From Anas platyrhynchos (lineage: Eukaryota; Chordata; Aves; Anseriformes; Anatidae), in the NCBI RefSeq assembly GCF_047663525.1, contig NC_092589.1:30873001-30937000 (forward strand): DNA of 64,000 nt, written 5' to 3'. Position numbers and translations under genes: made by a program. The notes beneath the pieces are model-generated. The model ran no database searches. It was not told the DNA's origin and saw only the letters and a list, made by a program, of their open reading frames with translations. Below are positions 47,799-59,700 of this stretch, in pieces; positions within the stretch are counted from its first letter, which is position 1; each line of letters begins with the position of its first letter.

Positions 47799-50700
47799 GT
47801 AAGTTGGGGCGCGGGGCGCGGGGGGGAGCGGGCTGCCGGCCCCGCCTGACCCGCTGCTCCTTCTCCGCTGCAGGTGACCGAGCCCTGCTCGCCCACCAAG
47901 CCCGGCGCCCCCTTCTCCCCCGAGAGCTGGTACCGGAGGGCGTACGAGGAGTCCCGTGCCGGCGGGCGCCCGGCCCCGGAGGGAGCGGGCTCGGCGCTGG
48001 GCTCCTCCGGCACGCCGTCCCCGGGCTCCGGCACCTCGTCGCCGGGCTCCTTCAGCGGCTCGCCGGGACCCGCCTCGCCCGGCATCGGCACCAGCTCCCC
48101 CGGCTCGCTGGGCGGCTCGCCGGGCTTCGGCACCGGCTCGCCGGGCTCCGGCAGCGGCGGCGGCTCCTCGCCGGGCTCCGACCGCGGCGTCTGGTGCGAG
48201 CACTGCAGCGCCCGCCTGGCGGAGCTCAAGAGGCAGGCGCTCAAGCTGCTCATCCCCGGGCCCGTCAGCAGCAAGGTGAGTGCGGATCGCGGCTCTCAGC
48301 GGGCTGCCCGCTGCTGGGGCGCGGTGCTCTCACCCGTCCCTTCCTCCGGGGTCCCGTGGGGTACGGCAGCACCCTGAGATTGCGCCCTGTAGCCCCCTTC
48401 TCCTGCATCACAGGGGGTTTTGCACCGTGCTGTCCCAGGTGGGTGCTGTTGTGCCCGCTGAGGGGTGGGCAAGGGTGGGGATGCCACGCGGGAGTCGTGG
48501 GAGCCTTCCCCACCTGCTCCCCTTGATCCCTACGGATTTACAGAATGGCCTGTCACTTGGCAGCCAGTTCAGAGGCAAGGTATGTATGGGCTGGTGACTG
48601 CACAGCCAGGTGCGGCAGAGACCCTCCTGTACTTCAGATGAGACATTGACATGCTGTATGAGCCCAAAGGCCAAACAGGGAGGCTGTGACAGACCATGAC
48701 ATCCAACCTGGCTTTCCAGGGTGTTGTTAACGTAAGGACAACTTGGTGTTCTTACAGAGAAATGGTAGATGACATTCTTTTTTTTTTAAGAAGACCAAAA
48801 AATACTCAAAGCTTCTGGACCCAGAGCGCTGGGTTGAATAATCCAGTGCCTAAAAAGCATGGAAGCATTTCTGAAATTCGTCGTCAGGTTGTAAGAGCTG
48901 ATTGATCACGGGTAGGAGCTGAAAGTCTTTGGAGAGACCGGACTGCCAACAGAGGTAGAAGGCAGACATTCTGGAATTCCCTGATTCAGTTTTGATTTGC
49001 AGTTTTTTTCCTATTTGGTTTGCATATAAAGATCAAGACCAACAGCCCTCGAAGGGTCCCCAGCAGCCAGCCCTTGGCTGACCCCGTGCTACCAAAACAG
49101 TGAGCGTCGGGCTCCTCCATAGCAACCCTGCGAGCGTTGTATTGTGAACGGGTCTGCAGCTCCCAGAACATAATACAATGCAATTTTGTTTGCCCTGTTG
49201 GGTTCAGGTGCTATCAAATGGTAATATTTACTCTTCCACTTCAAAGAGTTTTCATTAGTGGCTGCGATAAAGAGGTATCGTGGATCAGAGCTGAGTGCTG
49301 AGAAAGGGTCCTTGGTATTACTGTTGTTATACTGCCCATTATTTATTTATGTGCTGTTTGAGAGGGAGTTGGTGCTGCCTTGAACAAAAGACTAAAGGAC
49401 CGGTTGTTACCTTGTCTCAAAAGCTGGCTTAATTGAATTAATGAAAAGGAAAAAGGAGGAACCATAAAAATTGATATCACTAAATTGATAGTAGTGGTTG
49501 GTTCCATGGAAGGGACTCTGTACCAAAATGTTTACAAACTTGAAGCTGTGTGGTTTGGCAGCGTTTACCGAATCCTCCAGAGGCGAGTATACTACGTGGG
49601 AAACCGGATGCAGATATGGGAGTCATTGGAGCAACTGAAATTGGCCATAAGGATAAAATATAAGCAGCAAGGCGTTGTATCCCTTGCAAAGTGTTAGCAA
49701 TAAACCACTTTTGCAGTGACATAAAGATGTGTGTGGGATTTCCTTGTTATAACAGCGGTAGTTGTTGCCTGTCCTAGCCTTCCAGAGATGTTCCCCTCCT
49801 GTTACTGTTGTTAATTGTTCTGTTGTTCAGAGTTCAGCTGATGGTGTTGACCAGGCCAGTCTCTATTCACATCAGTACTAATCCTTACTTCTTCATTTTC
49901 AGCCACCTTACCCTATGCTCTTTTCTAACACCTCTCTGCAAAGCCTTACAGTTCTGTTGGTCTGCCCCTTATAAAACTTTCTATCCAGTGTGAAGTTAGG
50001 GGGGAAGAAGGAGGCATGAGTAAGTTGGTCTCTGAGGGCTGTGGTGACCCTCTCCCCTGTTCTCTGTTATAATAGTACTTGCAGGCTCAGGCCTCTTGAG
50101 GTTCTCCAGCCTTTCCCATGCAGATAGTTGGTACCTGGCTGTGGCTGTTGCAGAAACATCCATTTTTCTCATCCTTTCTGTATTTACAACTGTTAGGAGC
50201 TCTTGGGCTTCCTGCCTTCAGCAGTGGCAGCCCAGTGCAGTGAGGCTTTGGTCTAGGTAGTGTAGGATAAAGGTTATTATTATGGCTATTGCCCTGCAGG
50301 CAAATGGCTCTGCGTCTGGGGAAAGCTTGCTTCTGTTTGGATTGAGGCTGGAGCCTATTGTGCGGTGCTAGTGTCACTGGTGTTTCTCAGGGTCCTCTGA
50401 GGAACCCTCTTGACTGCTGCTGTGGGAGCAGGTGTTGGGGTGGATCTGATCCAGTTGCAGGGTTGGGTGCAAGAAGGAACTGATCATGTTTTTGAGTCTG
50501 GGGGTTCCCTCCAAAATTGCAAAGCATCTGACAACTTAAGACTATGGTGTCCAGTAGTATTACCAATTAGTTGTGTCCACCTTTATTAGAAGGGAGCATT
50601 TAAAATGTCAACCTTCTTTCTGTCAGCTAGATCTTGGTAACTTGCTTGACCACTCTTGTTGGTGCTGTTGAAGATGGCCTGGAGATGTCATTAGCATAAT

Positions 50701-53700
50701 AAATCAGTGGCACCTGTTTCACATCTGTGTTGTATTTAGGGATGCATAAAACCCTGGGTATTGCACAACAAGCAGAATGTGAGGGTATCTGTGTTTTGAC
50801 ATATATCTTATAGCAGATACTAGAATTTGCAGTAACCTATCTGAATGTGAATATACATTTGCTTTCCACAGCATATAATCATGTAAAGGTTTGTCTATAT
50901 CTGCAAGGTATAACAGTACGCTTAATTGCTGCATAAACAGACCAAGCTTTATGCATGAAGCTATGCACCGAAGCTTTTCATTTTGATACAGAAAAACAAC
51001 ACTTAACCTGTCGCAAACCACGCTCACTAGCTCATTGTTAGTGCTGAGGTGTAGAGCTTTCAGTTCCTAATGGAAACGTTTTCTCCTAATATGTCAACAG
51101 GATGAGAATTTAGTACTTTTTTTTGAGGGGTGAGGGCAGGATGATGAATATACAGCTGTAGTTGTGCTGCTCCTTTATTTTAACTATTTCAAATGTCATG
51201 CTTCCTGACAAACAGAAAAAGAAAAATGCTAATGTTTGTTTTTTTTCCCCTTCTTGTGATACAGATGTGCCTAAATGTTGTACAGCAATTATCTGCATAC
51301 AGGGGGTTTTGTGTTAGGAGAATGAAATCTTATTGTAACCCCTGTGTGAAGCATGCCCATGGGAAGTGACTGGCACAAGAGGCTGTTATAGTTGCATGTT
51401 GTAGTCTGTAACAGAGGATTGTAGAGCATTTGGTGGCCATTGTTTGTTGTTGTTGGAATCAAGCACTTGTATGGTAATAAGAGCTGTTTCAAATTACTGT
51501 TTTTTTTTTTTTTTTAAACAATTTTAAGCTTGTTCTTGGGCTATATTGTCTATATTTTGAGACAGGCATCCCTCAAAGTTCTAGCATAGAAGCTTATGGC
51601 ATCACTCTCCGTGCTTATCAGAATTTGTGAGATCTGCTTGCCGTCACTTCAAACCTGTGATAGCCTCTGGCTTCATTGGAAAACTAAACTTGTGGGTGTC
51701 CAACAAGGAAATGATCAGTGGGTTTAATTGAGGAGCTGCTATATTTATTTACATCAAATTATGTTGTGTGTAAACAATCAGTTGAATGCTAATAATGAGT
51801 AGTCCCAAGCCACTGCTTATAATTTGTTAATATGGAGTTGGAAAAAATAATGAATGCAGCCTTTAAACCTAGAGGTAATTTTGGTGTGCAGGCACTAATA
51901 TCTGCTTTGGTGTGCTGTGATTAGTAAGGATGCTGATTAAACACTGGAGTTGGATAGCATTGATGTTGTTAGGTGACGTATTCTGCACCATCCTCTGGCT
52001 AAAAGGTCTGTGCTTGCAAGTATAAGAGATGGGCAAATTCTGGCTTAGCACAGTGTGGCTGTGAATGGAGGAGAAGTTGCATTCAGGGTGGTTTTGTTTT
52101 TCCCCTGCAAATTTACTGTCACTCTTGCTTGCGTGTTGTTGAATTAGCCTTTTCTGTTCAAGGGGCGTTAAGTAGTCAAAGACTTGACTAATAATTATTA
52201 ATAATGAAGAAAGCCCTGAAGCTGGCCTAATGAAAAATAGGTTCCTGTTAACTTAGAGCTGCTCTAGAAACATTCCCAGTAGACAGGACAGTAATGAACC
52301 CTTCCTCAAAGCTTAGCAAGTGGCAGAATAATGGAATTTCATTTCCGTCCAGACCTTTAATTTGTGAACAAGCACGGCCAGTCTGTATGGTTACTTAATT
52401 CGCTGTGCAAAAATCTCAGGCACCTAATCATTTCATCCTAACTCATTGTAATGCAGATAGGATTATTGCATTAGAAATGTGATTTTAAGTGGCCTGGGGC
52501 GGTAATTTGTCAGCATTTGGAAGGATTAACTCTATTAAAGTTTAGGCAACAACAACCATTCTTTTGTGTTGCATCACAGGTCACAATACCAAACGTTTAG
52601 CATAACTCATCTGTGAATCTTTTTACAATTGTATGTTTCCTGGCAAGTTGGGAAACCACAAGCGACTTTGTTTGCCCTAGAATTACAGCTGCTTAGTGGT
52701 CCAGAATAGGCAAGAGCATATGCTTTTACCTCTGACAAATTAATGTCAACCCTTTTCTAGAGACAGCTACAAGTCACCTGTCTTACTGTCAGTGTGTGAA
52801 ATGATGTAAATGTTTATCTCAAGCTTGCAAATGTCTTGTGAGGTAAAGGTGAAGATGCTGCATATTAAAGACTGTTTTCTGGAGGCTGTCAAAACTGCTT
52901 GATCTTCAGCCTTCTCCATGGGATCATAAGAGTCGCTCTTGCTGAGTGCCCTGGAAACTAGGAACAGGCCTGTGATTAGGTTTAGTGAGTTCAGACTATG
53001 GCGTTTTTCCTATCAGAAAAGAAAATACTTTCAGGAGACCATAGGCTGTGCGGTTGAGGGGGGGGGGGGATATTTAATTTTTTGTCTGAGGTAAATCTCT
53101 AAGGGGGAGCAAAATTTTGGTCAGACTGCTCTTTCTAGAGGCTTGTCTGTGCATCTAAAAATATTGCATTCAGAAATACAGTACCTAGTCTGTAGCTGTC
53201 CTTTTGGTGCCAGGCTATCATAAAGACAGGTTCTTCAAGGTGCTTCATACCTGCCAAGAACTCTAGAATGATTTCTAAAACCATCTTGTATTTTCAGGTA
53301 GTTTTGTTACCTGCCTGGAAGTACGAGTTGTGATGTGGGTAGTAATCTTGTATAGTAAGCGCAGGATTTTGGTGTACAGTTTTGGAAGGGGAGGAGAAGG
53401 AAAGGTAGCCTGTTCTGAATTCCCTGAAGAGCATTAAGAAGAGTGTTGTGCGTCACCAGTAGAGGCCATTGGCATGTAACAGGACTCATGCTGGTGTCAG
53501 CAGGTTATTAGAAAGCTGCAGTGCTGTGTCTGCAGGGTTGAAAGACGCTTGCAGTTTGCCAGATCAGTGGTGTGTAGCCTTTGATATCGCGTCACTGGGG
53601 TGCTTCCAAGCATGGAACTTGCAGCACGCCACTGCAGTGAACTTTACTGCTGCGATCTATGCAATGATGTAGTAGGGACTGTAGCATTTTGTGATATGTG

Positions 53701-56700
53701 GTCTGCATGTCAAAGGTGTGTGGGATGTTCTCACTAAAAATGCTGGCTTAGATCTTAGCAAAGTGTCATACTGTAGCTTGAGAGGCATGTACATTAGAGT
53801 GTGAGGAATACAAGCACGTGGGCTTCTCTTCCAGTATTGGATAAACAATGCCTACTCCATGTTGTTTGTTGCTGAAGCTGCAATTCAAGAGCTATCCCTG
53901 ATTGCAGGAAAGCAGCTTGCGTGTTTACTTTGAGTTAAGCAAGCTTCAGTATGTAACGACCACCTGGGGAACCAAATGGTATCCCAAGAGTGAGAAGTTC
54001 TAGAAGTGTCTTTCAAAACCTTTCCTATTATTGGTCCAAACTGTGGTTGAACTGTGACACTGATTGAAGCAACAACCGTTAATTAAGGTATTAATTAAGC
54101 TCTTCTGGAAAGCAGTGGCAGGGTAAAGCAGTGGAAGGTTAGTAACTACAAACTGCCTGCTGCAGTCAAACTGAAATGCTGCTTTTCTTTGGGATCTTTA
54201 TCTTGCAGGTTTGAAAGAAATGGCAGTGTTTCACTGAGCAGTTCTTTTAACAAGGGGGTGCTTTTTGGAGCAAGGTTAAGTTTAAGGGGATCATACTATG
54301 GCTACATCCTTATTCATTAAGGTTTATAGGACTCAAATCCTCAGTGACTCTTGCTGCCCAGTTTTATTTTCAATTGCCTTCTGTGCAACCTTCTTACATT
54401 AAATCAGGGTTTAAAAAAGTGAACATAACTAGGCTGCCAAGGACTGTTTAGAATGTCCAATAAGGTAACATTCATATGTATTTGCTTATGCTTATTTCTT
54501 TCCCTTCACCTTTTTAGCTTAACATAGCTTTGAGGTATAGATTAATGTTTTGAAGACACTTTTGAGGTTTCTCCAAGCAAAAGCATGGACCCTCACAAGA
54601 AATTTAATAAGGCAGTGTGATGTTGACTGGGCTGTTCTGATGAGCTTGGGATGGAAAATCTTTGGAAGATCCTGTGAGAAGTGTTGAATATTGAAAACTC
54701 TTTTTTAATGAGCTATGTCTAATTATGTGCAGTAAGAGCAAAGAAGTGGGAAGAAGAGGGAAGTGATGGTCCAGATCTGAACTGTCACTCTTGACTTGTA
54801 TGAAATTGGCACTGGTGGCTGGATTTTGACTTCACCAAAATCAGCAAGGCTACGTTTAGGCCACAGCTCTACCTGTTGCATACCTTGATCAGGAAGTGCA
54901 TGCATTTAAAGCAGCAGACAGATGCCCTGCTCAGGTTAAGCAGGGCTAGGAGATCCTGGACCCTTCCGAGCTTCCTAGAGTGTCTTTTCTTTCTGTTTTC
55001 CATATGAAGGTCATAAGTTAGCATCCCTGCCGGTCTCCTCTGTGAATACATGGTGGTTGCTCCCTGCCTTAGTTCTTATCAAAATGATAGATAGTTCAAA
55101 CACTTTCAGTAGTGCTGCTTTCTAAACTCAGATCCTTTTGATTGAAAGGTCAGGGAGTGACTAGATGTGCTTTTATTACAGCAGATGTGAGGAGGCCATG
55201 ATCTCTGAGAAGGGTAGTGATGAGAACTGCACAATGCATCCAACCATAACCTCAGTTGCAACCAGTACAGAAGAATACAGGGAGTATTTTTAGTTACTTA
55301 TGAAAAAGAAATTAAAAGGAAAATAAGAGATTACCTAGATAAAATATATTTTCTAAAAAACTGGTGTTTGATTGCACCTTGGATTTACTTTTATGGTGTC
55401 AGAATTAAATTTACTGGTTTTGCTGTGTAGTAAGGTTGTTAAAAGTTCCTTACCGTTTCAGCACTGGTATGGTTCTTAAATTTTATTTTCATGTTCAACT
55501 GTTTGTTTAGTCATTGCTAAGACCTTCTGTTCTGTTCAATCTGTACTATTAAAATGTAGTCTGTGGTTGATCTTGCATTTCTTATTATAAAACGTTTTAA
55601 GTTTTCTGGGAGGGAAGAAGAAAAACTTCAATCTGAGAACCCTTCAGGCTGTTTCCTCTTCTCAGCATTCCCCTGAAACAGTATTCAGTAGTACTCTTTG
55701 TACAAGGGAAAAAAATAAATGCTAAGGAAGTTCTGTTTCAGAGACCTGAGGGAGCTAAAAGGGCCTTAAATTGGTCTTGGCTTGCAAGTCATGACAAAAA
55801 CAGAAGAAAATCCTCTCCTCTGAAGGAACTGGATACCTTTAGATTCTAGTAAGTAAAGCCTGTGCTGGTAGGAGATTTTTGTATTCCATATTTAAACTTG
55901 TAGTACCTTCCTCAAACAAAGCAGGGCTGAGTCTGCTCACTTTCTCCAACAGGTTGGAGAAATTTACTTAAAGACCCAACAGTATGTGTTTTGTTAGTAG
56001 GTGGTGAATGATCTTATTCAATGATTTGGTGATTCAGAAAAAGCATCACATGCTTTCTTAATTGTTTTATTCTAAAACAAAGAAACAACAAAAAAAAAAA
56101 ACACACTACTAAGCCAGTATGAGTTTGGCTATAGAAAATATGTTAAATGGGTGGTGGTGTGTCAGAGGAACTGTGTACGCAGGAGATGCAATGTCTGGCT
56201 CCAATGTTATATGACAGACGCGAAGCATCCATCCAGGTCCAGTGTCTATAGGAAAATCTTAAATTAGGAATAGGATCTATTGAAGCATTTGGTTTCCAAG
56301 TGAACTTCAAGTGGAATTCGCTTTATTTTTTCTACAAATGTTTCAACCTGCAGATTTTCTGTGATCTAAGAGCAAACTTCTAGTTCGGTTTATATCTTGC
56401 CATGCACCTGAAATCATAAATATTTTGACATGATCATTTATTTGCACTTGGATATTCACAACACAGAACTCTCTATTCCATGGGCTTGCACAAGAACAAA
56501 ATTCTACTCACATGAATGTTTGGGGGGAAAACCAAATGAAAGGGGACTTTGACAGCTGTCACAGTAGATGTGTGGGTTACTTTTTTTGAAGGAAAAGTGA
56601 AAAGTCAGTGGTTTCAGGGTGTTCAGACAGTTCCAAACAAAGTTGAGCAGACCTACCTCAACAGTGCAATTAATTTTCCCAAAGTTATGTGTTCATTCCC

Positions 56701-59700
56701 TCTTTCTCTCACCCTCACAATTAACTGAAGAAAAATGAGAGTTCAGGAATACAGCCCCTCAATTTCTGTGGGGCCTTGTGTGGTTCTCTTCGGAATTGCT
56801 TGTTCCTTTGATCACCACAAGCGTATTGCAAGATGTGACGGAGGTTCCTGCAGTGCTGAAAAGGATGGTTGTTCTGCAGACTTCTGCTAAAAGTGGGGCA
56901 GAACTTGGCGTCTGCACGTTTCTGCTCTGGCTCCTGTAAGAGTCGCTTGGGCAAAATCCTGCCCTACCAAAGCCAGGCTTGGGCTTGGTTACTCTGGACC
57001 TACTTGGAGTATGGGCTTTTGCCTTCTAGCTGGTAGCTTGAGTGATTGTATGCTATTATTTCAATTGGGTGCTTTTATTTTTCTGTGCCTTGTAGCTAAA
57101 TGAACCTCTGACCTGCCAAGTGCCAAATGGTGGAAGAATTACCCACTGACTCCATACACCTGATGGACTCCAGCAGAAAGCCTGGTGGGCAATAAGGCTG
57201 TCAGGGCTTTAAGCAGGCACTGAACAGCAAGAAGAGAAGTCATTACTCTTCATTTCTCTATTAGTTTCACTGCTCATTTAATAGTGCTGGGCAAAGAAAA
57301 ACATTAATATCCTATTCAGCAGCCAAATGCACCGAATTGGGAGTTGTGACTCGTGTGTTTTCCTCTTTTCTAATGGGTATCATTAAAATTTAACAAGTCA
57401 TCTAAATCATGTTAGTATTCCCAGGGTTAATATCGCTGAAATTGCTGGCAGCATTCCCACAGGAAGAGTTAACAGTTGCTGAGGCTGGTGGCTGGCATTT
57501 GTTGCTGGGAGGGAGGTGTGGGGACTGGAGGAGCCCTGGCGCTGGGAAGGCACAATGAAGCCTTTGGTGACAAGGGGCATTTGCAATATACATACATATT
57601 CTTTCCTTTTCACCTCTCCCTTTTCACTCCCTTCCCCCCCTTCTCTCCCCAGCAGTCCTAAAGCTGTCATTTCTCTTCATACACATTAGATTTCTAATGG
57701 AAATGCTTGACAATAAGCCTGCCTGCATGTGAACCGAGCAGGAAGGCACAGAAGTGTGCTGGTGCGCTAGTCAGCGCGAGTGTCAGATTTAAGAGATTGT
57801 TAGACCGTAGATGGCTTTTACTGGAGGTCGAGGAGGCTAACAAAGTGGGAGATGCAATTAAAATGGTATTCCTTGGAAAGGAATAGCTAGCTGTCTGGGC
57901 AGACTGAACCTAGGGAAATGATGGGTAGCTGGAAGGCCATTAGTGATGGCTTTGTAAGCAGTTTTGCAGCATGGGTGGTAAACCTAAATCCAGAGCTGCT
58001 CTTTTAGCATGCCTAATCAGACCTCTGTTTTCTCCCGTGTGTCAAATCCACTTTTGAATAATGGATTTGACAAATTATGTGAATTTTTTGGGTTAGATTT
58101 TCAGGTGGGAGAAAAGTTGCAAGTAGGGAAAAAAGAGAAGCTGGCATAAGGGAGGTTTTGGGTGCATTCTCCCACTACCAATAAAACAAGGTTCTGGATT
58201 TCGCAGAGCTAATTTTTTTTTTTTTTTTGGTGTGAAGTCGTTGATCGAAAAAGGCAGGCTGATGTAGAATATGATAAATGATTGGACAGGCAGCTCATTA
58301 AAATGCCTGCTCATTTTAAATGAACAGTTGGGATCCGATTGCTATAAATTCCCAATAACAATTATGATATTTATGTTTGTATTAAGAAAAGTCTTCTTGG
58401 AATTGCTTTCCTCTCTGTGATCCCTCTTAGTTGTCAGCGGGATCTGGTCACATCTCTCCTCTGTGCTTTTCCTGGCTGGAGAATGGTTGGGTGTTTGGTT
58501 TCAACATCAATGCTTTTTTTAAATTCTAAGGGGTAAGGCACTTAGAGCAAATTGACTAAACATCTTGGTGTCTTAAGGGAATTCTGATGTCCTGCTCTTC
58601 TGGGTGCCTTATATTTCTCTTTTAGGTATGGTAGCTGCAGAGTGGAAGCTTGTAATTCTTCTTCCTTCTGGTGATGGAGATGTGTGGCATGCGCACGTAT
58701 CCCAGGACAGAAATAGCAGGCAGTGGCACATACACTTAAAGAAACTGCCTTACGTGGTTATTCTGGATGCTTTAAAGCCTGAAACAGCCAGTTACCCAAC
58801 AGGAAAAGCAGAGGGGAAGAGACCTCCACAAAACCAAAGCAAATTAACCAAACAGCATGTGCATTAGTTGTGGTGGGCATGAGCAAACCCCACAGCTGTG
58901 CTCAGCTGAGCCATGGCCCATCCCTTCAAGCCTGCAGTCAGCAACTCTAGTGAGGGGTGTGGGATGCGAGAGCAGGAAAGGCACACAGCGAGGAGAGGTG
59001 CCAGACTTGGAGAGGAAGAAGGCAGGCTGTGGAGACAGAGATGAAGTGGGAAGCAAAGTGTGCCTTGGATGGGCCAGGCAGCAACGGAACAGGGCTTGAA
59101 CAGAGCTTCTGTGGGAAAGCTCCACGCTGGGGAAGTGGGGAGAAACGGCTGGTAAATGCAAGTTCTGTAAGGAGAGCTTTCTGCTGGGATGCTCTGCTGG
59201 CATCCCAAAAGCTTTATGGAAAGGCTCTATATGAGGATTGTGTGTATTTTATTTATTAATTTTTTTTCCTTTTTTTCTCTGTATTAGTCTTCCTCTCGTT
59301 TTCTGAGCTCTAGTCTTTAGTTTAGAAACCAGCAAGCAGCCAGAAGAGCAGAAGGCAGTTTGGGGGAGCTGCCTTTGGTTTAATGCATTTCATATTTTAA
59401 TTCTGAGTTAAGCCTTGCTATAAGGCACTTGTTCATCCTATGATCTAAAATTATAACTGGATTTTCTTACATCTAATTCACTTGTTTCTCTTTTTTTTTT
59501 TTTCCCCAGTCAGAAAGGACCTGTACAGTCCATACTGTAGATTTGAGGCTTGCTATAAAACAGGGACTCAACCCATTGCATTAAGAGCTTTGCCCAGCAC
59601 AGCAATTAAATGGCATATGTTTTACTGTATCGGTAGTAGGGTAGGAATTGACATTCTGGAGTGTAGTTATGAATTCAACTTGGTTTTCACTTTCCATACG

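Larger units (their letters stand above)
47693..48275 (+). other. Out-of-frame overlapping upstream ORF spanning KIF26B exons 1-2
   Basis: An ATG at 47693 lies 43 nt before the KIF26B start, in the +1 frame. Spliced over the 75-bp intron, whose length is a multiple of three, it stays open for 169 codons to the end of exon 2. Its context (CGGATGC) is weak. Pro/Arg/Leu/Gly-rich composition suggests a by-product of high GC content. No product is claimed. Confidence 0.35.

Noticed and set aside
47237..48274. Long minus-strand open frames (up to 345 codons) opposite KIF26B exons 1-2
   Set aside because: They are antisense to clearly coding, very GC-rich repetitive sequence. Pro/Ala/Gly/Arg-rich composition with few possible stops makes them composition artefacts.
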